Positions 1 through 13,999 are shown, counted from the stretch's first letter. The stretch: DNA of 64,000 nt from Zeugodacus cucurbitae (GCF_028554725.1 NC_071667.1:55607501-55671500), one strand, 5' to 3'. Notes: generated by a model from the sequence alone, not told the origin. Made by a program: numbers and translations.

Positions 1-3000
1 AAATATTTGAAAAATTAGTGAAAAAGCCTTAAAAACCAGCACTGATGAGTTTTGATACAATACTTGTATCAAGCATAAGTATTAATTGATGGTTAGGAAC
101 TTAGGAGTTTTACTCTTGAGACTAGACTAATCATTGTATGAAAAAAGTATTAAAAATCAGAAAAAAAAACAAAAAAATATATTTTTTGTTTTGCACTGAA
201 CTGCATAGAAAATAACCATTTTTTGGTGAAAGATAACGCAACATTATATTCATAGCTCATAAGTATAATCAACTCAACAACTCGAGCAACTCAACACTTT
301 TCCGTATTGCGAAATAAAACACATTTTCTTCGTTATCTGCAGCATACTTTTTACTTTCATAATTTCATCATTACACAATCTGGCGTTTTCCAAACGTACG
401 ATAAACGATATCAGATTTTCGTATAATCATATTATTCCATTATAATTACTTATTATTGGTTTTTTGCTTTTTTATAAGAATACTTATAGTAAAATACCGT
501 TAGTGTGTATTATGATTTCTTCTTGCATAAAATACATAATATGTATTGTATTTGTATTTGTATATATTAATACTGCATGCAAGATAAGAAGAAGAATACT
601 GCATGCAAGTATGTATTGTATTGTATATATGTATGTATGTATTTGGTGAAAGCATTGCTAATACAACAACATACAAACGTTGGTCGATAAATAGTAAGAG
701 GAATAATAGTAGTTATTTATCAATACTTTTTTCACCTATGTATATATACATAGTACATATTATATGAAAGTGCTTACAACATAATACATCGATTTTACTA
801 TTTATTTTGTGTATTTCGTGAAGTCTATTATATATCATATGACAATTATATACCGTTTGTTGATTTGAGGTAAAAAATGCTTTAAAGTACACTATTGTTC
901 ATGAGGTAGACTATGTCCGTATTCGCTCTGTAAATTTTTCACTATGTGCGCCTATTTTCATACAACAAAAAAACATTTTCGGCGATTTTTTCGCAAAGTC
1001 AGCATTGTGCTACAGAATACATACACCTACCCATACATACATGTGTACATGTATTTCCCCCTCCAACTTCAAAAGTCAGCAATAAAAGTTTGCAGCAATT
1101 TTCAACGCAAATTACTATAATAATTTCACGGCGCCGACAACTTGACAAATTAGCCGCTACCAGTTAGTACTTTGAAATGGCCACGTTACAATTTCACGCC
1201 CACCAAGTTGTTGTGTTGGCCGCCTAAGCGGAAGTTGTGCAACCCCAATTTCGCTGAGTCCTTTTATTATTACTTATCTCATATCATTAACTGCCGTCAG
1301 CGCCTGGCTTGGTGCTACCACACTATTAATTAAACTACAGTGAAGATTGCTTAAATTGAACTTTTTTATAATAAAGTTGGCACTAATTCGCTAATATATT
1401 TTATTTGAGTATTTTCATTTTGATCTGAGAAATACAGTCTGAGGTTTGAGGCTTCCAAAGGATGATTTTCTTTCATTTAGTTGGAATTTTTAGTAAAATT
1501 TTGGAAAAATTTAAAATGATTTTTTTAGAATATTTTCTTAGAAAATTCCTAACCTTACTTTACAATTTAAAGATAAGAAGAAGCCTCAAAATTAACAAGA
1601 TCATCTTTTATAGTTTCATTATATATCTGACTAGAAGGAATAAAGTAAGGATGAGGTGAATGCGCTTAAAATTCGAAATTGTCGAATCGAACAAACTGGT
1701 ATAAATCATATAACTGGCATAATCAAATAAAGATTGATTTATAAGCGATTTTACAGATACCAGAGGTTCCCACCACATACTTATTTTGTTTTGAATTCAA
1801 CAGGGTAATTTTATTGTTGTTTCCATAGGTAAAAAGAGAGTATAGCTCAAATAGAAAGAGTAGAAAAGTGGCAACGAGAAAGGCACAGTGATTTATTACA
1901 TTTTTTTTCGAAGATAGACTTGATTTCTATATGAAAGATGTTTGGAATGCAGAGAGTGTGGATGAGTACCGGCTTTCTTGAGAAACTGTGACTGGAAGAT
2001 AACTCGTCTAATAAATTCAATAAAAATTGTGTTCGAAAACTCTGCAACACTTTTTTCCAACTACAACAAAACGTTTAATAAATGTATTAAATATTGAGTT
2101 CGAGAAATTGAAAGATGTATCACACTATAACAAACTCTAACCCACTTTCATTCGAATTCAAAGTAATGTAGCTTCACTGTGTCATAAAAATTTGCTTACT
2201 CATGCTCTTTGAAGGACTTGCGCTTCAAAGTTAATGAAGACATTTTGTCAAACTTGTTGCATGCAACATACGCAGAGACTATACTTCAAAAGCAAACACA
2301 CTACACAAGTGTGGCGACAGAGGCTGGACATGTAGCAATAAAGTCCTTACAACAAATAGGCGCCGCCGGCACCTGCAAGGCGCTTATGGCAAGATGTGGA
2401 GTATGAAAGAAGCAAAAGGGAGGCGTAGCCAAAAGGCGTATAATAATATAATTGAGAACAAAGGTCGAGCGGAATGATATGCTGCTTTATCACAAGCCAC
2501 ACACATGCACGCACAACCGCTGATAAAGCACTGGCAACTGTCAGCACTTGGTTGTGGAATGTACTCGTATGCCAGCCAAACCATTTGGAAACCGCAAATT
2601 TTTAAACAGCACAACAAAAATAACAACGCATATATGCATTGGAGTGTGTATGTTGTTTAGATATATGCGGCATCGTCTCGTTTTTCAAGCGTTCATTAAT
2701 CATTTCATTCTCGCTGCCACCAAAAATCATTGCTACCCCACAACCACTACATCACTCCACTTCAACCGTATTTGATGGCATCGAATTCGGGCAGTTCAAA
2801 TGTCATCAGCTGCTGAGTTTTGGCAAAATGTGCCAGCTTGCGCCCCCTACCTCTCCCACTCTCTCCTCCTCAGGCAGTAATTTCCCTCGTATTGTCATAA
2901 TTTATCAAAATATATGTATTAGGCTGCACATACACGTGTCAAGTGGGAGTTAAATGAGTGCAACTCTATAATATCATTCACTCAGCCTCTAAGTCGCTCT

Positions 3001-3641
3001 CTGGGGAAATGAAAGCAAATCAGCTGTTGAGACACACTTTGCGGTACATTTGTACATATGTATGTATGTATTTGCTGTTGTATTTTTTAGTCAATTGTGG
3101 CAACTTCTTATATTGTTGCATTTTTTTTGATTTTGTGTTTGTATATATTCGTTTGTTGTTGTTTTATTTTTGAGCGTTTTGTTAGCAAAATCATTTGAGG
3201 TATATTAATTTGCAATATTATTTTATTATTGTACGAGTACTATATATATTTTGCTTACTTTATATACTTGTATGTATGTAAGTAACTAATCATGACGACA
3301 TTATGAAAATACGAATTTGGAGATATGTTCTTTTTGCATGATTTTCCTTTTAATTATTGCATATTTATTTATATATATTTTATTTATATTTATTTAAGTT
3401 TGCTAGAAAATTATGTATTCTGTAAAAGTACAAGTTCGTAGCAGCTTCGTTTTTGTCTAAATTTTCGAATTCGGCTAGTTGCGAAACACATTTACATTGA
3501 CTAGTTTGCAGCCAACTTCACTGAGTTCACATTTGTTTATGTATTTTCTTTAGAAAACCGCTTGAATTCCAGCTTATTACATAAATGTTGCTATGCATTT
3601 CGTTTGTTTATGTATATACATATGTATTTGTTGTAAAACTG

Positions 3642-3770
3642 TTACTTCATTTGGCTATTTTTACTAGAATTTACGCTATCATTTATCATAAAAAAAAAAT
3701 TTAAAATGCTCCTACTTCGTTTGGATATTTTTTTTTACATTTTAGACTAAAATTTACGCTATCAAAGAAT
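3642..3770. repeat. Imperfect tandem duplication (about 75 bp)
   Basis: The words TACTTCATTTGGCTATTTTT and AATTTACGCTATCA recur in the same order about 72 bp downstream (TACTTCGTTTGGATATTTTT, then AATTTACGCTATCAAAG). The second copy runs directly into the A/T array that follows, so the array may have grown from the edge of this duplication. Confidence 0.6.
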
Positions 3771-4035
3771 TTTTTTAAAAATTAAAAAAAAAAATATTTT
3801 AAAAATTAAAAAAAAAATATTTTAAAAATAAAAAAAAAATTAAAAAAAAAATAATTTTAAAAATAAAAAAAATAAAAAAAAAAATAAAAAAAAAAATAAA
3901 AAAATTAAAAAAAAATATTTTAAAAATTAAAAAAAAAAAAATATTTTAAAAATTAAAAAAAATTAAATTAAATATTTTTTAATATTAATATTAAATATTT
4001 TAAATATTTTTTAAATATTTTTTTTTTAATTTTAC
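3771..4035. repeat. A/T low-complexity array
   Basis: Nearly pure A and T: runs of 6-12 A separated by ATTTT or TTAA words, with almost no G or C for about 260 bases. It turns from A-rich into T-rich near 3970, so the far end is partly self-complementary. Confidence 0.85.
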
Positions 4036-5066
4036 AAAAAAAAAAACAAATCTTTTTACAACACCGATGACAACAACAATGATGCACCCCAATTTTACTA
4101 TTTTTCAAAAAGTGTTTATTTACGAATAAGTCTAATTATATTTATTTAAAATTTTATTTATGTATTTTTTTTTGCAAATTTCGTTACTCTTTTTTCTATA
4201 AATATTTCGACATTGAGAATATTGAAGCTAGTTTTTTTTTCGTTTTTTATTTAATATAATACATTAGACTAAATATATTTATATTTATATTTATATGTAT
4301 GTATGTTTGTATGAGCGTGCGCATGATAGGAGGTAGGTGAAAAGACTCATGACATTTGCTAACGAACGAGTTGGGTTATAGGGCTACACTTCTAGTCTTT
4401 CTCGAAAGTAATTCAGTAATTTTTACAAAGAACTATTTATGCACGTATAACTTGAGGTCAGTATGTCTTATTGTATATATGTACATATGTAAGCGCACCC
4501 AATCGTCCGAATATGTGCATGAGTCATTTATGAGGTATGTCATTGTATATTGAACTGTTGTTGCTTTTCTTTTCATTTTTAAAAGAAACAAATTTACACA
4601 CTATATATAGCTTAAGCAGCAACCGCCAATGATTGTATTAAACTAATTACTTTATACTTTCTCACTGCTCTGCTTTAATTTAATTTTTTTTTCATTAAAA
4701 TTTATTTTATGCGCTAATTATTCGCTAATTGATATTTATTAATTTAAATATTTTTTTTATTTAAATATTTTTTTAAATTAAATATTTATTTATTCATATT
4801 TTCTGCTAAATTGTTCGTCTTATATGTAAATTTGACATATAGGAATATTATTATTCTATTTTAAAGCCACATCGATAATTTACTGTTATGCTAAATATTG
4901 ACCACACGTTAAGAATTCTATGGTTTTTATTATTTTTTAATATATGTCTGCTTGTATGTCTTTGTGTATGTATATTAGTCTAATGCGCCTAAATTTATGC
5001 TACCAATACTTAATTGCTAATTCATTCTTTTATTTTGCACCAATTTACTACTTGCTTTCCCTTCAG

Positions 5067-5117
5067 GGCTTTTGCACCAACGATTTTAGCGACATGCCAA
5101 CAGCAGTCAATGACTGA
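5067..5117 (+). CDS. Possible terminal coding exon of a plus-strand gene
   Basis: A strong-looking acceptor (pyrimidine tract CTTGCTTTCCCTTCAG ending at 5066) is followed by about 50 bases of balanced composition in an otherwise very AT-rich setting. In one frame this reads 16 codons, GFCTNDFSDMPTAVND, then TGA at 5115-5117. A second frame is also open for about 23 codons, so the frame is not fixed. An AATAAA lies about 265 bases downstream. No upstream exon or family was recognised. If real, this gene converges with sima tail to tail. The alternative is a chance acceptor in non-coding DNA. Confidence 0.28.
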   Translation, partial: GFCTNDFSDMPTAVND

Positions 5118-5380
5118 TTCTTCTAACTACAAAATATAAAGATTGTAGCTGTTCCGTATGAGATCTTCTTATGCCAATCTAGCTTTCTCAATTTTATCAA
5201 ATTCCGATAATGAATTCATTTCGATTTCGTTTAATTGTATTATTTTATAATATAAATTTATAGTCTAGCCTCAGTGGTGTTTGGATGCCTTATTATAATG
5301 ATAATTGTATGAGTATTCAAGAGATGAATGCAAACTAAGGGTGTTCGAGGTTTAAATTTTTAGATCAAATTATGTAATAC

Positions 5381-5386
5381 AATAAA
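5381..5386 (+). terminator. Possible poly(A) signal for the plus-strand exon
   Basis: AATAAA at 5381-5386, with a T/G-containing stretch (TGTTTGC) shortly after. It would end the 3' UTR of the putative exon at 5067. AATAAA is frequent by chance in DNA this AT-rich, so support comes only from the spacing. Confidence 0.2.
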
Positions 5387-5934
5387 TATTTAATAACAAT
5401 GTTTGCTTATATAATGTTTTTTATATAAAAAAAATTTAATTATAAAATTAAATAATCAGGCAGGTTCCGAGTGAAATTCAAGCAAATTCACTTTCAATCC
5501 GATATTTGGTGTACTGAATTTCGAATTTACTTTTTAATTTCCACATTTTTTTTTTTAATTTTCACTTTCACTCGGATTGCAAAATCATAAAAGATTATTT
5601 AAGAGCACCCTTATTCCTCTCCATCTCCTTTTTAATTTATTTTCGATTTTAAAGTACGACATTTTATTTTTTTTTAATTATTTTTTTTTGCGTTTTATTG
5701 CGCGCAGTCTTTTTTTAAACACTTAACTACAAATTTTCCATAACTTTGCACAAATACAAGCATAACTACTCCTAAAGATACGTTTAAGTGTGTGCCTTTC
5801 GTCTTAAAATATTCTAGTTGATCTACAGTTAGGATTAGGATTGCTTTTCAAATACCATGAACTGCTTAATTTAATACTTGTAGAGTTCTTTAATAGCTAA
5901 TACTGTGTATCAATATGTAAATTTCCAAATTATA

Positions 5935-7430
5935 AAATAAATTGTTTAAAAAAATAGATTAAAAAAATTTAATTTTTATTTTTAAATTTTTTTTAATAAA
6001 ATTTTTTTAAAATACATTTTAATAAAAAATATTAATAAAAATTTTAGTAAAAAAAAAATTTAAGAAAATATATTAAAAACATATAAAAAATAAAACAAAA
6101 TACAAATATTTAAATAAAATTAATAAAAATTTAAATTAAATTAAAAAAAATAAAAACAAAAAAATAAAAAAATTAAAATTTTCGAAAATAGGAAATAAAC
6201 AATAAAAATAAATATTAGGAAAAAAACCAAAAAAAATATTACTAGAAATTTTAATACAAAATTAAAGGAAAAATATAAAACAAAGAAAAAACAACTAAAA
6301 CAATATATAATAAATAAATAAAAAAAATTAAACTAAATAAAAAATGGTAAGCACAAAAGTTATTTTTTTCAAAAAAACTAAAAAAGAAAATAAAAATATT
6401 AAAGTTTCCGATATATTAATAAAAAAAATTAAAACAGGAGTGAGGGAGGGAAAAAATATAATAGAAATAAATATAATAAAGAAATTAATAAATAAATAAA
6501 TAAAAGAAAATAAAAGTAAAAGAAAAGGAAATAAAAAAATTAAAAACACCCCAAATTATGAGTTAAAACAAAACAAAAAATAATAATAATAAAAGAAAAA
6601 ATAAATTGATATAATGTTTAATAAGAAAAGTAAAAATAATAGAAAAATTTCATAAAATAAAATTAAAAAAAAGAATAATAAATAAATAAAAACGTAAAAA
6701 ATTTAAGAGAATAAAATAAGATTAAAAATAAAAAAAGAAATAAATAAAAATAATACGAAATAAAAAAAAAAAAATTTCACAAATTATGAAATAAAGCAAC
6801 AAAACAAAAATAATATTAAAGGAAAAAATAAATTGATATAATTTTTAATAAAAAAGTAAAAATAATAGAAAAATTATTTTAAAATTAAATAAATAGAATT
6901 ATAAAAATAGAAAAAATAATACAAAATTAAAAACATGAATTAAATACATAAAATAAAAAAGTATCAAAAATAAAAAGGTAATATAAAAAACCATAAAAAA
7001 TAAATTTAAACGTATAATAAAATTTAAGTGTAACACAATAATAGTAAAGAATTAAATGTGTAAATTTTTTTATTAACATAAAAAATCATAAACAATATAA
7101 TAACAAAATAACAAATATATATCAAAAATAATTAATATAAAAAAATCATAAAAAATAAATTTAAAAAATAGCTAAAATAAAATAAAATAAAAAATTTAAA
7201 AGTAATACAATAAAAATAAAGAATCATTATATTTATTTTTATTATTATTTTATTAATATAAAAAATCATAACAATTAAATAAAAAAAAGCAAAAGAATAA
7301 AATAAAAATAAAAAAATATGAAAAAAAATAGAAAAAAAAACTAGAAAAAAAAGTAAATTCAATTCAAGAAACTCTAAGAAAATTTTTCAAGAATATATTT
7401 AAATTAATTTTTTTAGTTCTAAAATAAAAA
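5935..7430. repeat. 1.5-kb A-rich array with internal duplications
   Basis: The plus strand is dominated by AAAATAAA-type words with very little G or C for about 1.5 kb. Degenerate duplications are visible. One is the stretch with AAATAAATTGATATAAT and AAAAATAATAGAAAAATT, at about 6600-6650 and again at about 6828-6875 (offset about 235). The other is the stretch with CATAAAAAATAAATTTAAA, at about 6992 and 7147. The phenylalanine/isoleucine-rich open frames on the minus strand are products of this composition. Confidence 0.85.
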
Positions 7431-10400
7431 CATATACATATTTACCCTAGCTGAAATTACACTCAATGCTGTCACAGCAACAATAAATTAAACTCAAACA
7501 AATTTTAATAAAAACAATTTCTATAAAGTATTTGTAATTGAAATACTTGCAATTGAGCTAATCTACAACTTCGTAGTTATGTAAATACAACTAAACACTC
7601 CCTATAGAATACTTAAACTACAGTTATTTACTTATGACTAATGTGATTCAACTACGCATGTTATTAACTAGATATTTTACTATAGACTACACATATAACA
7701 CATATGCGTGTTTATTAATTTTCTTCAATTTTCCCAAATGGCATTTTCACTATTTTTTCCACATTCAATGCTGTATGTATTTATTGTGCTTATATTGGTT
7801 GTTGTTGTTGTATAAAAAGTTTTAAATGCAACGCTGGAGGTAGATATGTGCTTAACGGTTAATGTATATTTCGTTTATTTCATTTATTGAGGTAGCAATG
7901 ATTTGACGTTACTTTGCTGTTGTTGTTCTACATATGTATTTGTGTAGGTGTGTGTGTATATATTTATTGATTTTGTTGCTGAGTTCCACAACGAAAGTGT
8001 GTCATTTGAAATGAAAGGATAAGCTCAATACACACTCATAGTATATACAATAGATACTTCAAACAAAAAAAAAAATAAATAAAAAAATAAAATACAAAAA
8101 ATCATAAATTGTAACTAAAAGTTACAAGGCAAAAAAGAAAGGAAAGCAAATAAGCCACAACAAAAGTTTTTTTTTACAAAAAAAGCTTACTCATCGTGAA
8201 CACACGAACAACTGCACCTACATATGCACATTGTACATTGTTGTAGATTTATTTGTTTGTTTGTATAGCACAATATTAACAGGCTCAATGCGCGTCAAGG
8301 ATATATGTAAATGTGAGTATGTATCACTCGAGGCTAGTTGAGCCTCTTCAAATTCGAACCGAACACATGTAACGGCATTCGTGTGAATTTATATGTATGT
8401 ATGTATGCGTGCGCCTGCCGAGCGGTGACTACGTACAAACTGTTTGGTAGACTGACAGTTGTTGAAGTTCAGCAATCCAGACAGGCAAACAAGCGAAGAG
8501 ACTGCATGGCAGACGAGGAGTCAGACAAGTAGGCTGTGACACAAACACACATAAAGAGTCACATACAGTTTGAAGGAAGCCTTGAAAATATGTTTGTCAG
8601 CATAACTAGCTGTATGCGCGCACAAAAGAGTCAACAACACTCTCACTGTGGTATGTTCAATATAAAAGCGGAAGTAAAGCAGCAAAACAAAATCACAGCG
8701 TGTGACTGACTGTCCAAAAAAAAATAAAATCAAGAAAATCGAAAATTACGGTATATCGTGAAACAAAGTGTGTGTCACACGCAGTAGTTTGTCGGCGCAA
8801 ATGACAAGCTAGGCTGTTACACGTCAAGTCATAAAGTAGTTGGACAACATGGCGTATGAGCAATCTCACAAAGCTGACTAATATTAAATGCACACATGCA
8901 TATGTAAGTATGTATCTATGTATATGTGTACATATGCATATGAGGAATGTGGCGTTTTTTACGAAAAACGCTTAACACAAAATCAATATTTTGGGCGTGA
9001 AGGATGTATATACATATAGCTGGCATATATACTTATATACAACAGGAAGTGAAAGTGTAGAGCAAAGCAGAGAAATGTAATTGTTCAAGCGTATTATGAG
9101 AAAATATAAAAAAAAAAAAATATTTTTTTAGTCACATATATGTTTAGAAGTACATATGTATATGTGAAAATTTATTTGAGTACGCTTTGCAACAATACTT
9201 TCTGAACTACAAGCAAGAAATATTGCTTTCTTTTGGAAATTGCTGCACGAAAATGCTATAAAATTGCTTAAACTAAAGTAGTGTCAGTGAGGAAGAGTAT
9301 AAGCGAGCAATTGATATAGAAATGTATACTATACATGTCAGTAGTATTTTAAACTAAAATAGCTAGAAACGAGGTTAACTTTATTGTTGCCTACATTTAG
9401 GCGCACGCAGGCAATAAAGCAATCAATGCGGATATGTACCAATGTAACAATGTATGTGTGTGATTGCATTGCTTTTATTGTTGTAAAGGCGAATATTAAA
9501 CATTAAAAATTCAAGAGATTGCCTTTGCTTCACTTGCATGCGAATTGATTTTAAATTTTAAACGAATTAATATGTCAATCTCGTAAATTAACTTGACTTT
9601 GAATGAAGGGGTTAATGGGTTTATATTCACAAGAAAATAAAAAATAAAATATAAAAAAATAGAATTTTCAATTTATAAGCCAACAAAGTGTATGTAACAT
9701 TAATTTCATGTGAGTTATAACCAAATAACATAGAAATCATTAGAAATTCTTTTTTTTCTTATATAAGTCATATATACCAAAATGCATATAACTGCAGAGT
9801 AATCAATGGGTAATCGTTCAGAGAGTATATATACATACAAATATGTATAAATTGTATTTCTTTCACTAGAGCAGCGAAAAATGTATACACATCTGTGTAC
9901 TGAGCGGCATTTTTCCCTTTGAATAAATAAAATAATCATAAAAATTGAAGTATCATTGATATTGACAAACACAACGCAGACATTGTAGATACATAGTTAT
10001 GTATATATACCATACATATGTATATATAAGCAAGTATGTAAGCTTCTAGGCAATAACTGTAAAATAGGCGCCTAGCACGCAACTTAACTGAAGGCAATAG
10101 TGCGCACAATGAAGACAATTTCTCCAATGATACATATGTACAAACATACCATCATTTAGGTAAAATTCAAAAATAGACTCAATAACAAAGGGTTGGGTGA
10201 GGTCAGGGGGTTGATAGTAATAAAAAAAATATATATATAAAAAATATGTATTTAAAAAAATATAATAAATACGAGCATGGTTTGAGGGCCTTGAAAATGA
10301 CAAGTACAAATTTATCAAGTATACACATGGCAATTGGATAGAAGGAATAATATATAAATTTATATAATATATAATAATATGTCAAAAATAGTAATTATAT

Positions 10401-12290
10401 AAATATCAAATATATGTCAGCATAAAAAATATATAAATTTACTAAAAAAAATTTTTCAAAATAAAAAAAAATATATATTAAAAAAATTTAAAAAAAAATA
10501 TATATAAAAAAAAATAAAAATAAAAATATATATTTAAATATTTTTTGGTAAAATCGCGATTGGTATGGTGAAAAAGTAAACGCATTCAAGACATACAAAC
10601 AAATTAAAATTATTATTTTTTCATTCAAGACATTTAAACAAATGAAAAATATTTTTGTTTTTTTTTTCATTTTCAAATACAAATAATAGAAATAAAACAA
10701 ATTTGTTCAGCAATTTGCATAATGTTTTTAGAAAAAAAAATCTTTTTTATTTTTTTTCGTGTGATGTTTTAAACTTATGCTTAAAAATTAAAATCAATAT
10801 CATTATTAAATTTTTTTGTTGTTGTTATTTTTATAACTTCCGTTCACAAATCAAGCGTCGCTTTTGTAAACTAAAACTAAATTTAATCAAAGCATAAGTA
10901 GTGTCTTATATAATAATATATAAAGAGTGTTTATAAAGAAGTTATTGCTTAGCAACTAAATAAAAGAAAAATATAGATACAGTATGTGTGCATATTCATA
11001 AGAACTTCAAGTAATTTGAGCGTATATTATTTACATAAGACAATGTAATAGAGTATATCAAAAGAAAAAACTTAAAACTCAAGTAGTTACATATTAATTT
11101 AGGCCACTAAGTAATTATGTAAGCTTAAATAAATCAAAATATTGTTTATGTAAAGTATCAAGTATTTAGCTGTGAGTATGTGATGTCAACAAAAATCACT
11201 TTAAAAGAGTGCGATTAAAATAACGGTGATAAATATAACTGTTTCTAATAAATAATAACGGTTTCATTTCTAACATTTCCGTTGGAGAGTTTTTTTTTGT
11301 AAATATGTTGTTGTTGTTGCTTCATCAATTTGTAGTTTTTTAGTTTTTTTACTTTAAAGCTATATGTTAGTGTTGTTGTTGTGACTATACCAGTTTTTTA
11401 AACTAAAAAAAATTGTTGTTGTTGTTGTTTATTTTTACTATTTTCCCGTGTTTGAGTTACTACACTTTATTTTACTATTTCATTTAATATTGACACAAAT
11501 ATTACTGTTACTTTTATGTGCCACTGAATCTGCCGACTTTTCTTAGATTTTAATAAACTTGCAAATTCTGTAATTTCTTTCATGTTTATTATAACTATTC
11601 TAAATTATGCTACCAAAATCCGCTTCACGCCTGCCTTTCGCAAACAGCTACTTTGTGCCGCCATAGTAGTCGTCTTTCCGCTCGGTTTTACCGTTGACTT
11701 AATACACTAACATTAATATTGTATTTAATTTGCTTTGGTATTCCTAACTTTTTTTCGCAAATCTCTTACATAATTACGCTAGTCTTGTGTAAATCTATAT
11801 TTTTGTTTTTTTTTTTTTTGTTTTTTTTTGTTGTTGTGCTAAGTCCACGCATTTACTTGCTAAAGCGTACCATGTAGTTGTTGCAAATATTACTACCGTA
11901 ATTTTATTTCTTGTTGTTTTTGTACCATCAGCGCTCCAATTTTTTTACGTTTTAATTTAAACACAATTTTATTTTTTTTATAATAATTTACCAAAAATCC
12001 GAACGACTCCCAATTCTTTTAATATTTACTTATATTCCCATATTGCTTCTAAAGTTACTAATTTTGTTTATAGTCAATAGAATTATGGTTACAAAACAAT
12101 CGTTCGAAAGCTCTAACAAAGGAGTTGACGTTTTGTTTAGGCGCACAGAATTAAAAGTTGGCAACACAAAAGGTCTTACTTTGCATTGGCGGACACAAAT
12201 AACTTGAAAAGTTGACTTAACTTTGCAAATAAAAGCGCTTAAAATAATATTATAAATATCACGTGATTAAATTAGCAACACATTTATGTA
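7431..12290. other. Non-coding stretch, nothing recognised
   Basis: AT-rich DNA with TATG microsatellites (about 8390, 8900, 10010), poly-A/T tracts (10210-10530) and (TTG)n/(GTT)n runs at about 11310 and 11415. None of the open frames has a recognisable motif. A partial inverted repeat at 9132-9167 (TCACATATATG with CATATGTATATGTGA) could form a short hairpin. The upper part could belong to a long sima 3' UTR, which I cannot delimit. Confidence 0.5.
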
Positions 12291-12905
12291 GGCTCAAAAG
12301 TTCATTTCTAAACTCGGAGTCTTATTTCTAAACTCGAAAACTAATTTTTAACCTCAAAAGCTGATTTAAAAACTCAAAGTCTTATTTCTAAACTCAAAAA
12401 CTAATTTCTAACCTCAAAAGCTGATTTAAAAACTCAAAGTCTCTTTTCTAAACTCATAAAGCTAATTCCTAACCTCGAAAGCTCATTACTTAATTCAAAA
12501 GGCTAATTTCTATCCACAAAAATCCCATTTCTAACCTCAAAGTCTTAGTTCTAACCTCACAAGCTCATTTCTAACCTCAAAAAAACTCATTTCTAACCCC
12601 AAAAAGTTTATTTCTAACTTCGAAAGCTCGTTTCTAAATTAAAAAGGCTCATATCTAACCTCAAAGTCTCCTTCTTAACCTGAGGAACTCTTTTCTATTC
12701 TCAAAGTCTCATTTCTAAACTCAAAGTCCAATTTCTAAAGTCCCGTGTCTAAAGTCAAATGCTCTTTAGATAACCTCGAAAGCTCATTTATAACCTCAAA
12801 GTCTCAATTCTAACCTCAAAGTCTCAATTCTAACCTCAAAAGCTCATTTCTATCCAAAAAAAAGCTCATTTCCAACCTCAAAATTTCTCAATTAAGCTCA
12901 CAAAT
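12291..12905. repeat. 20-bp minisatellite with 60-bp higher-order units
   Basis: About 30 degenerate copies of a 20-bp monomer close to CTCATTTCTAACCTCAAAAG. In the first 180 bases three monomers make a 60-bp higher-order unit: 12301-12360, 12361-12420 and 12421-12480 align base for base with few changes. Later copies are more diverged and vary in length. It lies about 1.8-2.4 kb past the sima stop codon, so it may fall inside or just beyond the sima 3' UTR. Confidence 0.9.
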
Positions 12906-13348
12906 TAATATCAATCGCGCTTCTTCACACATTTCGAGGAACAACTGCAATTGTGTAGCACAAAACTCTCCGATAGTATCTTGTGTCACAACAAAAACAA
13001 CAAGCGCTCAGTGTGTATATGAAATATCAAACCAGTAGCACTATTTAGACCCACTTCTGCTACCACAAAACTGTTTAACTAAAATAATATTAAACAAATC
13101 CATGCATGTACAACCGGAAACAAGTGAAAAACACAACAAATCGGCTTTCTATTATTATTGTTGTTGGCTTTGTCGGCACATACAACCGGCTACATAGCAC
13201 AGTTGTATGTATGTACGAGTATATGTATGTATGTATTTGTGTGCTACACAAATAAAAAGGAAAATTCTATCACAGTAGAAAATTAAAGTCGCTACAGTTG
13301 TGTCTACTATATAATTTAACCCTATATTAAAAATACACATATATGTAG

Positions 13349-13368
13349 GTGTGTGTGTGTGTGTGTGT
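13349..13368. repeat. (GT)n microsatellite
   Basis: About ten GT units on the plus strand, inside the probable sima 3' UTR region. Confidence 0.95.
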
Positions 13369-13759
13369 TTGTGTCTGAGTGAGTTGCAAACAAACTCTAG
13401 TATTACAATGGCTACTAATGATGCGTCATTTAGCTTGTTTGTGTGTTTTTGTTTTTGGTTTTTTGGTATGTGACGGCATTTCATCTCAGTTTCATTAAAT
13501 AAAGAGTGTCTTAGGCAGACAGTGTTGTGCCGACCCGACTCGATTACGCTTGAATTTCGCCTACAATGCTTTGCTGTTTGCAATAACTCATTATTTTACT
13601 ATTTATTTTTTTTTTTCACTATGCCTACAACCACACTTATTACATTAATGCTCATTGTTTTTGTTTTTGTTTTAGTCAATCATAATTTTATATATTTTAT
13701 TTTTTGTAGCTTGCATTTTTTTTTTGCTTGCGCGCTGCTTATTTCATAACTAAATTTAG

Positions 13760-13769
13760 TTTATTTACA
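13760..13769 (-). promoter_or_regulatory. Overlapping AATAAA and Pumilio-type UGUAAAUA word
   Basis: The plus strand reads TTTATTTACA, so the minus-strand transcript reads TGTAAATAAA. This joins a UGUAAAUA (Pumilio recognition consensus UGUANAUA) to an AATAAA signal. Known preference of Pumilio proteins is the only support; in AT-rich sequence this may be chance. Confidence 0.25.
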
Positions 13770-13962
13770 ATGTCCGTTTTAACAAATTTAACAACTTTAA
13801 TTTTATTCTAAAAAAAAAAATAAAATTCTCCTTTTTTTGGTCAACTTAAAGCTGAATTTAAAATTAGTGTAAATAACAACAGCGGAGAATTGAATTGATT
13901 GCATCGTGTGATATACAGTTTCATATATATGCATATATGTATATGTGAATATACATATGTGA

Positions 13963-13968
<6 letters not shown>

Positions 13969-13996
<28 letters not shown>
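13969..13996. repeat. (GT)n microsatellite
   Basis: About fourteen GT units on the plus strand, preceded by GAGTGAGT, about 0.7 kb past the sima stop codon. Confidence 0.95.

Positions 13997-13999
<3 letters not shown>

Larger units (their letters stand above)
1..5066. other. AT-rich non-coding stretch
   Basis: No coding exon is recognised here on either strand. The open frames are short, rich in F/I/Y/C/L or overlap on both strands (for example around 2350-2950), as expected by chance in AT-rich DNA. TATG/CATA microsatellites recur (about 630, 3060, 3270, 4300). An A/T array occupies 3771-4035. If the weak plus-strand terminal exon at 5067 is real, this stretch would be its upstream intron. 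Confidence 0.5.

Noticed and set aside
13155..13583. Minus-strand 142-codon frame
   Set aside because: Lies in the probable sima 3' UTR, with His/Thr runs from a CA microsatellite and no domain.
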